This document shows positions 1 to 8,019 of a stretch of 64,000 nucleotides of DNA, piece after piece. Origin of the DNA: Devosia lacusdianchii (lineage in GTDB: Bacteria > Pseudomonadota > Alphaproteobacteria > Rhizobiales > Devosiaceae); NCBI RefSeq assembly GCF_022429625.1, contig NZ_CP092483.1, positions 1,364,001 through 1,428,000 of the forward strand, read 5' to 3'. Numbering within the stretch: position 1 is the stretch's first letter; the number at the start of each line of letters is the position of its first letter. The position numbers and the translations under genes were made by a program. The notes under the pieces were generated by a model, which worked only from the letters and a program-made list of their open reading frames with translations, did no database searches and had not been told where the DNA came from.

Positions 1-88
1 GCACCGTGAACAGCAGGCAGGCCCACAGCAGCGAGGGCAGCGACTCGATCATCAGGGAGAGCCATTGCGGCATCACTGTTTCCGTCAT
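1..88 (-). CDS. Amino-acid ABC transporter permease, N-terminal fragment
   Basis: Only the first 29 codons lie in the window; the gene runs off the left edge. The reverse strand reads MTETVMPQWLSLMIESLPSL and then a hydrophobic stretch (LLWACLLFTV), as in the N-terminus of His/Glu/Gln/Arg-type (HisM/TcyL-like) permeases, which start with a short cytoplasmic tail and a first membrane helix. It lies 56 bases downstream of the binding-protein gene on the same strand, so it should be the membrane partner of that protein. There is no clear Shine-Dalgarno sequence: the start codon directly follows the T-rich tail of a strong hairpin. The assignment rests mostly on context. Confidence 0.7.
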   Translation of the reverse strand, partial: MTETVMPQWLSLMIESLPSLLWACLLFTV

Positions 89-91
89 GAG

Positions 92-120
92 AAAAGGATC
101 GGCCGATCATGGCCGATCCT
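92..120 (-). terminator. Intercistronic attenuator hairpin between binding protein and permease
   Basis: A perfect 10-bp stem (AGGATCGGCC, 95-104, with GGCCGATCCT, 111-120) encloses a 6-base loop. On the minus strand it is followed by CTTTTCTC, so it has the form of a rho-independent terminator. It sits between the binding-protein stop and the permease start, where partial termination would give more binding protein than permease. The T-tract ends at the permease start codon. Confidence 0.75.
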
Positions 121-144
121 TCGGGATAATACGCTGTTCGAGTG

Positions 145-912
145 CTACTGCGAGACGTCTTCGCCGAAGTACTTCTGCGAAATCTCGGCATAGGTGCCGT
201 CAGCCTTGATGGCCACCAGAGCCTCGTTGATGGCGGCCAGCAGCTCGGGCTTGCCCTTGGCCAGCAGCACGCCGGAGAAATCGGCATCGGCGGCCGTGGC
301 AACCACCTTCACGTCGGCATCGGGCTGCTGCTTCTTGAAGTCAAAGAACGACAGGCTGTCATTGATCGTCGCGTCGGCGCGGCCCTGGATCACGAGCGCG
401 ATCGACTGGTCGAAGCCCTCGGTTCCCACGAGCGTTGCGCCGTATCCCTCGGCCAGCTTGCCGAAATTGCTGGTCAGCGTCTGGGCCGAGTTCTTGCCGG
501 CCAGATCCTCGAAGCTGGTGATCTCGGTATTGTCGCCGCGCACCACCAGGGCAGCCTTGGAGGCGATATAGGGCTCGGAGAAGTCGTATTTGGCCTGGCG
601 GTCGGCGTTGATGCCCACCTGGTTGATCACCACATCGTAGCGATCGGCATCGATGCCGGCGATCAGGCCATCCCACGGGCCTTCGACGAACTCAGCTTCG
701 ACGCCGATCTGCTTGGCAATGGCCCGGCCGATTTCAACGTCGAAGCCGACCAGCGCGCCGCTGGCATCATGGAAGGTGAAGGGGGCATAGGTGCCTTCGG
801 TGCCGATCCGCAGCGCGCCCGCCTGCTTGACGGCGTCGAGTGCGGTCTGTGCAAATGCCGGGGTGGCCAAGGCCAGCAAACCAACGGCAAGCAGCACTTT
901 CGAGAGTTTCAT
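145..912 (-). CDS. Amino-acid ABC transporter substrate-binding protein (cystine/polar amino-acid type)
   Basis: A periplasmic binding protein of 255 residues (SBP_bac_3 family, PF00497). The signal peptide is residues 1-21, cut after AFA-Q. The mature part has the family pattern LRIGTEGTYAPFTFHD, then GFDVEIGRAIAKQIGV, then EGPWDGLIAGIDADRYDVVI, which most resembles the TcyJ/FliY cystine-binding branch. I chose the ATG at 912 because AGGAGA precedes it at good spacing and it gives a clean signal peptide; the reading frame continues upstream to 1047 without secretion features. It is followed by an attenuator hairpin and the permease. The substrate is inferred and could be another polar amino acid. 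Confidence 0.88.
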   Translation of the reverse strand: MKLSKVLLAVGLLALATPAFAQTALDAVKQAGALRIGTEGTYAPFTFHDASGALVGFDVEIGRAIAKQIGVEAEFVEGPWDGLIAGIDADRYDVVINQVGINADRQAKYDFSEPYIASKAALVVRGDNTEITSFEDLAGKNSAQTLTSNFGKLAEGYGATLVGTEGFDQSIALVIQGRADATINDSLSFFDFKKQQPDADVKVVATAADADFSGVLLAKGKPELLAAINEALVAIKADGTYAEISQKYFGEDVSQ

Positions 913-1199
913 TGTCTTCTCCTGGGTGGCCGGTTCATGTCTCAGAACCGGAATTATGCCAGGAATCTGCACCCCCGGCGGGCGCGTTTCAATTGGTTGG
1001 ATGGATCTTTCCCTTCCCCGGGACCGCCCGATGCAACCATGCTCCACTTGATTATTTCGGGAGCCGGTTGTTGCTGATTTTGCCCTCCTGCGAGATCCCG
1101 CGCTGCCGGAAGACCCAGGAACGTTCGGTGCCGCTTCCGCGTTTGCACGGCCACCGGCTCACGAGGTATCACTCCTGACCGGCCTCGGAGATCCACCCA
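913..1199. other. Intergenic region with divergent promoters
   Basis: This gap of 287 bases separates two divergent genes and must hold the promoter of the amino-acid transporter (leftward) and of the GreA/B-like gene (rightward). I see no convincing -35/-10 pair, no repeat and no small coding frame with a good ribosome-binding site. Confidence 0.5.
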
Positions 1200-1682
1200 T
1201 TGAGCGTAGCCTTCACCAAGGAAGACAGTGCCGAGACGGCCTCGGAGACCATGCTCCCCGATCGCCCGATTTCGGCCGAGCCCAATCTCGTCACATCCGC
1301 AGGGTTGCAGGCGCTGGAAGCGCAGCGGATCGAGGCGCGCGAGGCCTATGACGTCGCGAGCCGGATCGAGGACGTCAACGAACGCCGCCGTCAGTCCGCC
1401 GGCCCGCTGCGCGACCTACGCTATTTCTCCGAGCGCGTCCGCACCGCCCAGCTCATCCCCGATCCGACCACGACGGACACCGTCGCCTTCGGTAGCACGG
1501 TCACCTTCAGCCGGGACGACGGGCGAGTGCAGACCTATCGGATCGTCGGCGAAGACGAGGCCGATCCCAAGGCTGGCTCGATCTCCCACGCCTCGCCCAT
1601 CGCGCGCCTGCTCACGGGCAAGGCCGTGGGCGATATCGTGAGCGTTGGCGAGCAGGACCTCGAGATCACCGCCATATCCTGA
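1200..1682 (+). CDS. GreA/GreB family transcription factor-like protein
   Basis: A protein of 160 residues. Residues about 30-85 are charged and helical, like the N-terminal coiled coil of GreA. Residues about 92-160 match the FKBP-like GreA/GreB C-terminal domain (VAFGSTVTFSRDDG, YRIVGEDEADPKAGSISHAS, SPIARLLTGKAVGDIV). Such proteins bind RNA polymerase through the C-terminal domain. The acidic coiled-coil tip of true GreA (DLSEN) is not present, so transcript cleavage activity is doubtful; it may be a Gre-like regulator. The frame opens with TTG at 1200, preceded by CGGAG about 10 bases upstream; the start is uncertain. It seems to be a single gene. Confidence 0.75.
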   Translation: MSVAFTKEDSAETASETMLPDRPISAEPNLVTSAGLQALEAQRIEAREAYDVASRIEDVNERRRQSAGPLRDLRYFSERVRTAQLIPDPTTTDTVAFGSTVTFSRDDGRVQTYRIVGEDEADPKAGSISHASPIARLLTGKAVGDIVSVGEQDLEITAIS

Positions 1683-1879
1683 TGCATTGGAAATCGACTC
1701 GGGTGATGACGCCAGCAATGGCCTGCGCTAGTATGCCATCGGCTCAAGGCGGCCAGCAGTCCGCGCACTCCGGTGCATGGCGAACGCCTCTGCAAGTTGC
1801 TCTTTCCGGATTCATGTCGGCGGGCATCGGCAATGCGGACACCGACTTGGGCCAGTGCCGACTTTGGAGCCGGTATCAC

Positions 1880-2431
1880 ATGCGAAATTATGAAGACGCC
1901 AAGCTCATGGCCAAGGCCATGCGCGAAGCATTGGCGACCAGACAGGTCACCATCACCCACAGCGAAGCCCTTGAAATCGTGGCGAAACAGTTCGGGTTCG
2001 ACACCTGGAACATCCTGTCCGCCAAGATAGAGGGCGGGTCACGGGCAAGGCAGGGCGATGAGATCGTCTTCGAGCGCGCCATGCCCATCGTGCGCATTTT
2101 CGATATCCCGAAAGCGCACGACTTCTATCTCGATTTCCTGGGTTTCACGGTCGATTGGGAGCATCGCTTCCACGATAACGCCCCACTGTACACCCAGGTC
2201 TCGCGTGGCGAGCTGTCGTTGCACCTGTCCGAACATGCCGGTGACGCCTCGCCGGGCGGCAACATGGTCGTCTACATGCCGCAGGGCCTCAGGGCGTTTC
2301 ACGCCGAACTCCTGGCCAAGAACTACCGCGCGATGCGGCCGGGCCTGGAGAATGCCGATTGGGGCCTCGAAATGATGGTCACCGACCCTTTCACCAACCG
2401 CATCCGCTTCATGGAGCGCAAACCCGCCTGA
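1880..2431 (+). CDS. Glyoxalase superfamily protein with N-terminal glyoxalase-related domain
   Basis: A protein of 183 residues in two parts. Residues 1-50 (MRNYEDAKLMAKAMREAL, then ITHSEALEIVAKQFGFDTWN) match the small helical domain found in front of some bleomycin-resistance-like proteins. Residues about 63-183 form a VOC/glyoxalase fold (MPIVRIFDIPKAHDFYLDFL, MMVTDPFTNRIRFME). Members bind small molecules or metals, but no substrate can be deduced. The frame is open from 1682, yet I prefer the ATG at 1880, which starts exactly at the conserved domain and has GGAG upstream. The 197 bases before it show no other gene. It converges with the heme receptor gene. Confidence 0.8.
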   Translation: MRNYEDAKLMAKAMREALATRQVTITHSEALEIVAKQFGFDTWNILSAKIEGGSRARQGDEIVFERAMPIVRIFDIPKAHDFYLDFLGFTVDWEHRFHDNAPLYTQVSRGELSLHLSEHAGDASPGGNMVVYMPQGLRAFHAELLAKNYRAMRPGLENADWGLEMMVTDPFTNRIRFMERKPA

Positions 2432-2448
2432 CGGACCGGCGGGCAGAA

Positions 2449-2474
2449 GCCGGCAGCCCCGGAGGGCTGCTGGC
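2449..2474. terminator. Hairpin between convergent genes
   Basis: An 11-bp stem with one G-T pair (GCCGGCAGCCC, 2449-2459, with GGGCTGCTGGC, 2464-2474) and a 4-base loop lies between the stops of the glyoxalase-like gene and the heme receptor gene. It lacks a strong T-run on either side, so it may act as a weak bidirectional terminator or as a 3' stabiliser. Confidence 0.5.
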
Positions 2475-2487
2475 GATTGACGTTGGC

Positions 2488-4590
2488 TTAGTAGTCGAAC
2501 TGCTTGGCCAGGGTCAGCTTGAAGGTGCGGCCGGTCGAACGGTCGGTCGACAGGTTCTCGCGGTAGTCGGCATTGAACACATTCTCGATGCTGAACTGCG
2601 CTTCCGTCCCGGCGAAAACACCGGTGTCCGGCTTCCAGCTCGCGAACAGATCCAGCGTTTGGAATGCCTCGGCCTTGCCATCGCCGCCAAAGGCGCCCGA
2701 CGGATAGACATAGGCGCCCGTGCTCGCCAGCGTGACGGTGGCGCCATATTCGAGGTTCCATTCCGGATTGCGCGCGCCGAGTGTCGCCACCAGCTTGTTC
2801 TGCGGCACGGTGGTGAGCGGCGTATTGGTGACCAGATTGTCGCCAATGGTCACCGAATAGGCGAGGTTGGCGAACCATTGCTCGGAATTGTACGCGCCCT
2901 CGACCTCGACGCCGTAGATGCGCGCCGCGCCGATATTGCCGTAATAGGGCACGCCGACGCCGGTGTTTGACACGATCATATTGGTCAGATCGCTATAGAA
3001 TCCGGTGGTCTTGATGCTGGCCGTATCGCCTGAGGTAAGCAGGTCATAGCCCGAAAGCGAGAAACCGCCCTCGACTGTATTGGCATATTCGGTCTGCAGG
3101 TTATGGCTGGCGAACTTGGCGGCCGAAACCGCATAGAGCTCGTCGATCGTCGGCATGCGTTCGGTATGGGCGACCGAGCCGAACACGCTGACCCTATCGT
3201 TGATCTCGTAGTGGGCCGCCAGCTTGGGCGAGAAGGCCGAGCCGTTGCGCGGCTGCAGGCCCGCCGTGACCGGCTTGATCCACTGGAAGTCGCCACGCGC
3301 GCCGGCGATCAACGTCAGCCGCTCGTCCCAGATGAACTCGTTCTGCACGAACAGGCCCAGTTTGTCCTCGGTGCCCTCGGCATGCGCTGGCAGGGGCAGC
3401 GATGGGGCAGGGCGCTTGACGCTGCGGTCGAGCGTCGACGCCTGGAACCCAACCGTCAGGTAGTTCTCGAAGCCCTCGCCGATCCACTCCACCGTATTGT
3501 CGGCCGATAGCTGCAAGGTGCGATAGCCATAGGTGGTGTCCGACAGGATATTGGTGCCACCATTGGGCGTGCGCGGCCCGCCCAGGAACGGCCGGTGATT
3601 GGTCTGCTCGTTGGTCGTGTCCGAGAAGGTCAGGTTGACGTTGAGGTCGACCCAGGGATTGTCGAGGTCCGGATTCTCCCACGACAGCGTCGCGGTCTGG
3701 TCGATCACCGTGCGGTCGATAATGCCGAACGCCGCCTGCGTGCCGGTTTGGGCATAGGCCTGATCCTTGGCATCGCTGAACCAGCGCTGGTACGACAGGC
3801 GCAGCGTCTGTTCGTCATTCTCGCCGAAATGGGCGGTGCCCTTGATCAGCCCCGACCAGGTGTCGAAGCCCGAGCCGACGAGCGGTGTGCCCTTGGCCAG
3901 ATCCAGGTTCTCACTGCGCCGCCAGTTGCCGGTGGCCAGGATTTCGAACGTCTCTGACAATTGCTGGGCCAGCACCACCGAGGTCAGTGTGCCCAGGCCA
4001 TTGCTGGAGAAACCGCCCTTGACCCGCAACGCGCCGGTATAGCCATCGCGGATGAAGTCTGACGCGTCCTTGGTGGTGAAGTTGATAACGCCGCCAATGG
4101 CGCCCGCGCCGTAAAGCGTCGACGATGCCGGCCCGCGCAACACTTCGATCTGCTTGTAGAGCTCTGGATCCGAGAAGAACGAGCCCATGCGGTATTGTTC
4201 GTTGAACTTGGGCGCCCCGTCCACGGTCACCACCACGCGCGAGCCGTCCGATGAGTTCTCGGTGGTGCCGATGCCGCGAATGTTGAACGCCTCGCCGAAC
4301 TGGCGCTCGCTGCCCACCATGGTCACGCCCGGCACGCTGTCGAAGACGCCGCCGATCGTGGTCGCCTGTGCGCGGTCGAGGTCGGCCTGATCGATGACCG
4401 TCACTGCCTGCGGCGTGTCGATGGCGACCTTGGGAGCGCCGCCCAGGCCGATCACCAGCCGTTCCAGCAGCGTCACATTGCTTGCATTCGTATTCGTCGT
4501 GGTGGTTTGCGCGGCAGCCCCCTGCAGCGCAATTGCCCCCAGCGCAACGCCGCACATCAGTGCAGCCGCGCGCGATCGTACCAGCCCCAT
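2488..4590 (-). CDS. hmuR: TonB-dependent outer-membrane heme receptor
   Basis: An outer-membrane barrel of 700 residues. A signal peptide (about 1-28) is followed by the plug domain (AVTVIDQADLDRAQATTIGG, FNIRGIGTTENSSDGSRVVV) and a long beta barrel ending in the aromatic residues FDY. The barrel region around TERMPTIDELY and HNLQTEYANTVEGG corresponds to the FRAP and NPNL boxes of heme receptors but is degenerate; His475 and His496 lie here and are candidate heme ligands. The start is the ATG at 4590, with GGAG 7 bases upstream; the open frame extends 30 codons further. It is divergent from hmuP-hmuS-hmuTUV, which strongly supports heme as substrate. Iron-dependent control is likely but I cannot prove a binding site. 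Confidence 0.9.
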   Translation of the reverse strand: MGLVRSRAAALMCGVALGAIALQGAAAQTTTTNTNASNVTLLERLVIGLGGAPKVAIDTPQAVTVIDQADLDRAQATTIGGVFDSVPGVTMVGSERQFGEAFNIRGIGTTENSSDGSRVVVTVDGAPKFNEQYRMGSFFSDPELYKQIEVLRGPASSTLYGAGAIGGVINFTTKDASDFIRDGYTGALRVKGGFSSNGLGTLTSVVLAQQLSETFEILATGNWRRSENLDLAKGTPLVGSGFDTWSGLIKGTAHFGENDEQTLRLSYQRWFSDAKDQAYAQTGTQAAFGIIDRTVIDQTATLSWENPDLDNPWVDLNVNLTFSDTTNEQTNHRPFLGGPRTPNGGTNILSDTTYGYRTLQLSADNTVEWIGEGFENYLTVGFQASTLDRSVKRPAPSLPLPAHAEGTEDKLGLFVQNEFIWDERLTLIAGARGDFQWIKPVTAGLQPRNGSAFSPKLAAHYEINDRVSVFGSVAHTERMPTIDELYAVSAAKFASHNLQTEYANTVEGGFSLSGYDLLTSGDTASIKTTGFYSDLTNMIVSNTGVGVPYYGNIGAARIYGVEVEGAYNSEQWFANLAYSVTIGDNLVTNTPLTTVPQNKLVATLGARNPEWNLEYGATVTLASTGAYVYPSGAFGGDGKAEAFQTLDLFASWKPDTGVFAGTEAQFSIENVFNADYRENLSTDRSTGRTFKLTLAKQFDY

Positions 4591-4783
4591 TTCAGACTCC
4601 AGTCGGTTGATTCTTTGATTGCTGGCTGGCGGGGGGCTGGCTCGCGTCGATCGCGTCAAAAACATGACTACTGCGATCACCTATTGCGGTCTCTAGATAA
4701 TATGGCTATTAGAGTCAAGTTAATACGAAGCGCTCGATGACGAGCTAAGGCTTCGGTATGTCACTGAATAATAAGGACTATCC
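4591..4783. promoter_or_regulatory. Divergent promoter region of the heme-uptake genes
   Basis: 193 bases, much richer in A and T than the flanks, separate hmuR from hmuP and must carry both promoters. An imperfect inverted repeat at 4692-4713 (TCTAGATA...CTATTAGA ends) is the only symmetrical element I see and could be the site of an iron regulator such as Irr or RirA. It does not match a known consensus well. Confidence 0.45.
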
Positions 4784-4951
4784 ATGCCGGCCTCCACCGG
4801 GCCTCACGCTGCCGATCCCACTGTCGACACGCCAAAGATCATCACCAGCGCCGCGCTATTTGAGGGCAGCGGCGAGGTCCTGATCCTTCACAACGGCGTG
4901 CCGTATCGCCTCCGCATCACCCGCCAAGACAAACTGATCCTGACCAAATAG
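4784..4951 (+). CDS. hmuP: Hemin uptake protein HmuP/HemP
   Basis: A 55-residue protein, easily missed because of its size. The C-terminal half carries the HemP/HmuP signature: S-x2-LF-x-G, then EVLILHNGVPYRLRITRQDK and the terminal LILTK. In rhizobia HmuP is needed for expression of the heme receptor gene and is thought to work together with Irr; in other bacteria HemP also supports heme uptake. The ATG at 4784 follows AAGGAC at good spacing. The stop is 3 bases before the hmuS start, so the two are surely co-transcribed. It is the first gene of the operon, opposite hmuR, as expected for this family. Confidence 0.93.
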   Translation: MPASTGPHAADPTVDTPKIITSAALFEGSGEVLILHNGVPYRLRITRQDKLILTK

Positions 4952-4954
4952 GCT

Positions 4955-6013
4955 TTGAAATTGATCGCGAACGCCAAGCCCCCGACCGAAATCCGCCGCC
5001 TGCGGGCGCTCCATCCCGAGATGCGCGAACGTGATTTCGCGCGCATTCACGGCATCTCCGAAGCCGAGCTGGTCGCCGCCGAAGTCGGCCGCAGCGCCAT
5101 CCGGCTGCGCCCCGACGTTGAGGTTCTGCTCAACGGCCTTCGCGCTGCCGGCGAAGTGATGGCGCTCACCCGCAACGAGAGCGCCGTCCACGAAAAGATC
5201 GGGCCCTACGAGAAGGTCGTCATCGGCCCCATGGCCTCTATGGTCTTGGGCGAGCAGATCGACCTGCGAATCTTCCCGTCCAAATGGGCCTTCGGCTTCG
5301 CCGTCGAAAAGGCGGGCGAGGAGGGCGCAGTGCGCCGCTCCCTGCAGTTCTTCGACGCTCAGGGGCAGGCGGTGCACAAGGTCCATGCACGCCCGGCAAC
5401 TAATCTCGAAGCCTGGTCGGTCCTCGTGACCAGTCTCCGCCACGCTGAGCAGGCCGATTCCATCGAGATTGCCCCGGCCGCTCCCGTCGCTCTGCCGGGT
5501 GAGGCCGCCGATGTGGCGACCTTGCGCGAGCATTGGCGGGCGCTAACCGATACGCATCAGTTCTTCGGCATGCTGAAGAAGCTCAATCTGCCGCGTCTGG
5601 CCGCTGTCGAGATGGTCGGCGAAGACCTCGCCTGGCAGCTCGATGCCAAAGCCGTCGAGGAAATGTTCGCCTCCGTTGCCGGCACCGACCTGCCGATCAT
5701 GGCCTTTGTCGGCAATCACGGCTGCATCCAGATCCATGCCGGCCCGATCACCAATATCAAGCCGATGGGCCCCTGGCTCAACGTCATGGACGAGACCTTC
5801 CACCTGCACCTGCGGCTCGATCACATCGCCTCGGTCTGGGCGGTTCGCAAGCCCACCAGCGACGGCCACGTCACCTCGGTCGAGGTCTATGACGGCAATC
5901 GCGAACTCATCATCCAGTTCTTCGGCAAGCGGCAGGAAGGCTCCGACGAACGGGCCGGCTGGCGCACCGCCGTCGAACGCCTCCCGCTTCACAGCCAATC
6001 CAACGCCGCTTGA
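4955..6013 (+). CDS. hmuS: Hemin-degrading/heme-transfer protein HmuS
   Basis: A cytoplasmic protein of 352 residues in the HemS/HmuS/ChuS family, made of two repeated heme-utilisation domains. The C-terminal repeat shows the well-kept run GNHGCIQIHAGPI...MGPWLNVMD...FHLHLRLD, with several histidines able to touch heme. The family either breaks heme down or hands it on. The frame opens with TTG at 4955, only 3 bases after the hmuP stop, which suggests coupled translation; no ATG lies close enough to replace it without cutting the conserved N-terminal part (RELHP-like RALHPEMRERDFAR). Length is normal for the family (about 345-355). Confidence 0.92.
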   Translation: MKLIANAKPPTEIRRLRALHPEMRERDFARIHGISEAELVAAEVGRSAIRLRPDVEVLLNGLRAAGEVMALTRNESAVHEKIGPYEKVVIGPMASMVLGEQIDLRIFPSKWAFGFAVEKAGEEGAVRRSLQFFDAQGQAVHKVHARPATNLEAWSVLVTSLRHAEQADSIEIAPAAPVALPGEAADVATLREHWRALTDTHQFFGMLKKLNLPRLAAVEMVGEDLAWQLDAKAVEEMFASVAGTDLPIMAFVGNHGCIQIHAGPITNIKPMGPWLNVMDETFHLHLRLDHIASVWAVRKPTSDGHVTSVEVYDGNRELIIQFFGKRQEGSDERAGWRTAVERLPLHSQSNAA

Positions 6014-6021
6014 GAACCAAC

Positions 6022-6900
6022 ATGTACGCCTTTCACTCTGCCCGCCTTGCTGGCGCCGCTCTCCTGGCTCTGACCCTCGGCGTAGCCAGCGCCACCGCGC
6101 AGGATTTGCACCCTTTCGCCGATACCTCCCGCGTAGTCTCCATCGGCGGCTCGCTCACCGAGATCGTCTTCGCGCTGGGCGAAGAGGCCAAGCTTGTCGC
6201 GCGTGATCAGACCGCCGTTTACCCCGAGGCCGCGATGGCGCTGCCCGATGTTGGCTATATGCGTCAGCTGGCGCCCGAGGGTGTCCTGTCCGTCAGCCCC
6301 TCGGCCCTGCTGGTCATCGAAGGCAGCGGTCCGCCCGAGGCCCTTGAGGTTCTGAGCACCGCTGGCGTCGAATACCAGACCGTGCCTGAGGGCTATTCTG
6401 CTGACGGCGTTCTGGTCAAAATCCGCGCCGTCGGACAGGCCCTCGATGCCGAGGACAAGGCCGAGGCCCTGGCGACCGAGGTCGAGCAGCAGTTCGTTGA
6501 CCTGGCGGCCCGCACCGCAACCATCACCGAGCCCAAGCGCGTCCTCTTCGTGCTCTCGACCCAGGGCGGCAAGATCCAGGCTTCTGGTACCGATACGGCG
6601 GCGGCAGGCATTATCGCCCTGGCCGGCGCAACCAACGCCATCGATGAGTATTCCGGCTACAAGGCGCTGACCGAAGAAGCCATCATCGACGCTGCCCCCG
6701 ACGCTATCGTGATGATGGATCGTGGTGGTGACCACGCCGCAACCGACGCCGATCTACTTGCCAATCCTGCCATCGCACTCACCCCGGCCGGCAAGACTGC
6801 CACCATCTACCGCCTCGACGGCGCCTACCTCCTCGGCTTCGGTCCCCGCACCGCCGCCGCGGCCGGTGAGCTCGCCGACTTGCTCTACGGCGCGCAATAG
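6022..6900 (+). CDS. hmuT: Heme ABC transporter periplasmic binding protein HmuT
   Basis: A TroA-type periplasmic binding protein of 292 residues. The signal peptide is residues 1-27, cut after ATA-Q. The segment ALPDVGYMRQLAPEGVLSVS is the heme-binding signature; Tyr79 matches the tyrosine that holds heme iron in ShuT/PhuT. The two lobes are joined by a long central helix. I start at the ATG at 6022; a TTG at 6010 overlaps the hmuS stop and would add only four residues. HmuU follows 11 bases downstream. It should receive heme from HmuR in the periplasm and pass it to HmuUV. Confidence 0.92.
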   Translation: MYAFHSARLAGAALLALTLGVASATAQDLHPFADTSRVVSIGGSLTEIVFALGEEAKLVARDQTAVYPEAAMALPDVGYMRQLAPEGVLSVSPSALLVIEGSGPPEALEVLSTAGVEYQTVPEGYSADGVLVKIRAVGQALDAEDKAEALATEVEQQFVDLAARTATITEPKRVLFVLSTQGGKIQASGTDTAAAGIIALAGATNAIDEYSGYKALTEEAIIDAAPDAIVMMDRGGDHAATDADLLANPAIALTPAGKTATIYRLDGAYLLGFGPRTAAAAGELADLLYGAQ

Positions 6901-6911
6901 GTTCCGGGCCG

Positions 6912-8015
6912 ATGGCGAGCACACTGACCATGTCCGGGGCCGATCTCGCTCCGGACACCCGGGCCGATGGCGATCGCAGCAGTCTCGGGCGCCTCGCCAT
7001 CGCCGTCCTGGCCGTCTTGCTGGTGGTCATGATGGTGGTGTCGATGACGACAGGCGCCTCCGGTGCCTCCGCCTGGACCATTATCCGCGGGTGGTTCGGC
7101 TTTGCGCCCGAGCACGCCGAGCAGGCTTTGCGTGACCATGCCGTGATCTACAATATCCGCCTGCCGCGCATGCTGCTGGGCGTAATGGTTGGTGCAGCGC
7201 TGGCCGTTTCGGGCCTGCTCATGCAGGGACTGTTCCGCAATCCACTGGCCGATCCTGGTCTGGTCGGCGTCTCGGCCGGCGCCGGCCTTGGCGCGGTGAG
7301 CATCATCGTGCTCGGCACCACCATGTTGGCGCCATTGACCGCCTTTCTGGGCATCTACGCGCTCCAACTCGCCTCGTTCGCCGGCGGCCTGGTTACCACC
7401 TTCCTGCTTTATCGCGTCGCGACACGCAGCGGCCAGACCGCTATCGCCACCATGCTGCTGGCGGGCATTGCAATTGCCGCACTGGCCGGCGCGATCACCG
7501 GCGTGATGGTCTATATCGCCACCGACAGCCAGTTGCGCGACCTGACCTTCTGGGGGCTCGGCTCCCTCTCTGGCGCCAATTGGACCAAGATCGCCGCTTC
7601 CGGCCCCATCATTGCCGTTGCCCTGGTGGTCGCGAGTTTCCTCGCCAAGGGCCTCAACGCCCTGACCCTGGGCGAAGCTACCGCCGCGCATCTCGGCGTG
7701 CCCGTGCAGCGGTTCAAGATCCTCACCATACTGGCTGTAGCCGGCGCTACGGGTGCGTCCGTCGCCGTCAGTGGCGGCATTGGTTTCGTCGGCATCGTCG
7801 TGCCCCACCTGCTGCGGCTCGTGATTGGCCCTGACCATCGCTACCTGTTGCCGGCGACGGCCCTTCTGGGCGCCTCGTTCCTGCTGGCGGCCGACGCGGT
7901 CAGCCGCGTCGTCGTGGCGCCGGCCGAACTGCCGATCGGCATCATTACCGCAGCCTTCGGCGGTCCGTTCTTCCTGTGGATTTTGCTGCGCCGCCGCGCG
8001 GCCTTCGCCTGGTGA
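6912..8015 (+). CDS. hmuU: Heme ABC transporter permease HmuU
   Basis: An inner-membrane permease of 367 residues in the FecCD/BtuC family, with about ten membrane helices. Family hallmarks include LPRMLLGVMVGAALAVSGLL followed by QGLFRNPLADPGLVGVS-type sequence, and near the C-terminus GFVGIVVPHLLRLVIGPDHR and APAELPIGIITAAFGGPFF. A polar N-terminal tail of about 30 residues precedes the first helix. The gene lies between hmuT and hmuV with gaps of 11 and 4 bases, so the three form the import complex. Length is typical. Confidence 0.93.
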   Translation: MASTLTMSGADLAPDTRADGDRSSLGRLAIAVLAVLLVVMMVVSMTTGASGASAWTIIRGWFGFAPEHAEQALRDHAVIYNIRLPRMLLGVMVGAALAVSGLLMQGLFRNPLADPGLVGVSAGAGLGAVSIIVLGTTMLAPLTAFLGIYALQLASFAGGLVTTFLLYRVATRSGQTAIATMLLAGIAIAALAGAITGVMVYIATDSQLRDLTFWGLGSLSGANWTKIAASGPIIAVALVVASFLAKGLNALTLGEATAAHLGVPVQRFKILTILAVAGATGASVAVSGGIGFVGIVVPHLLRLVIGPDHRYLLPATALLGASFLLAADAVSRVVVAPAELPIGIITAAFGGPFFLWILLRRRAAFAW

Positions 8016-8019
8016 TCCG

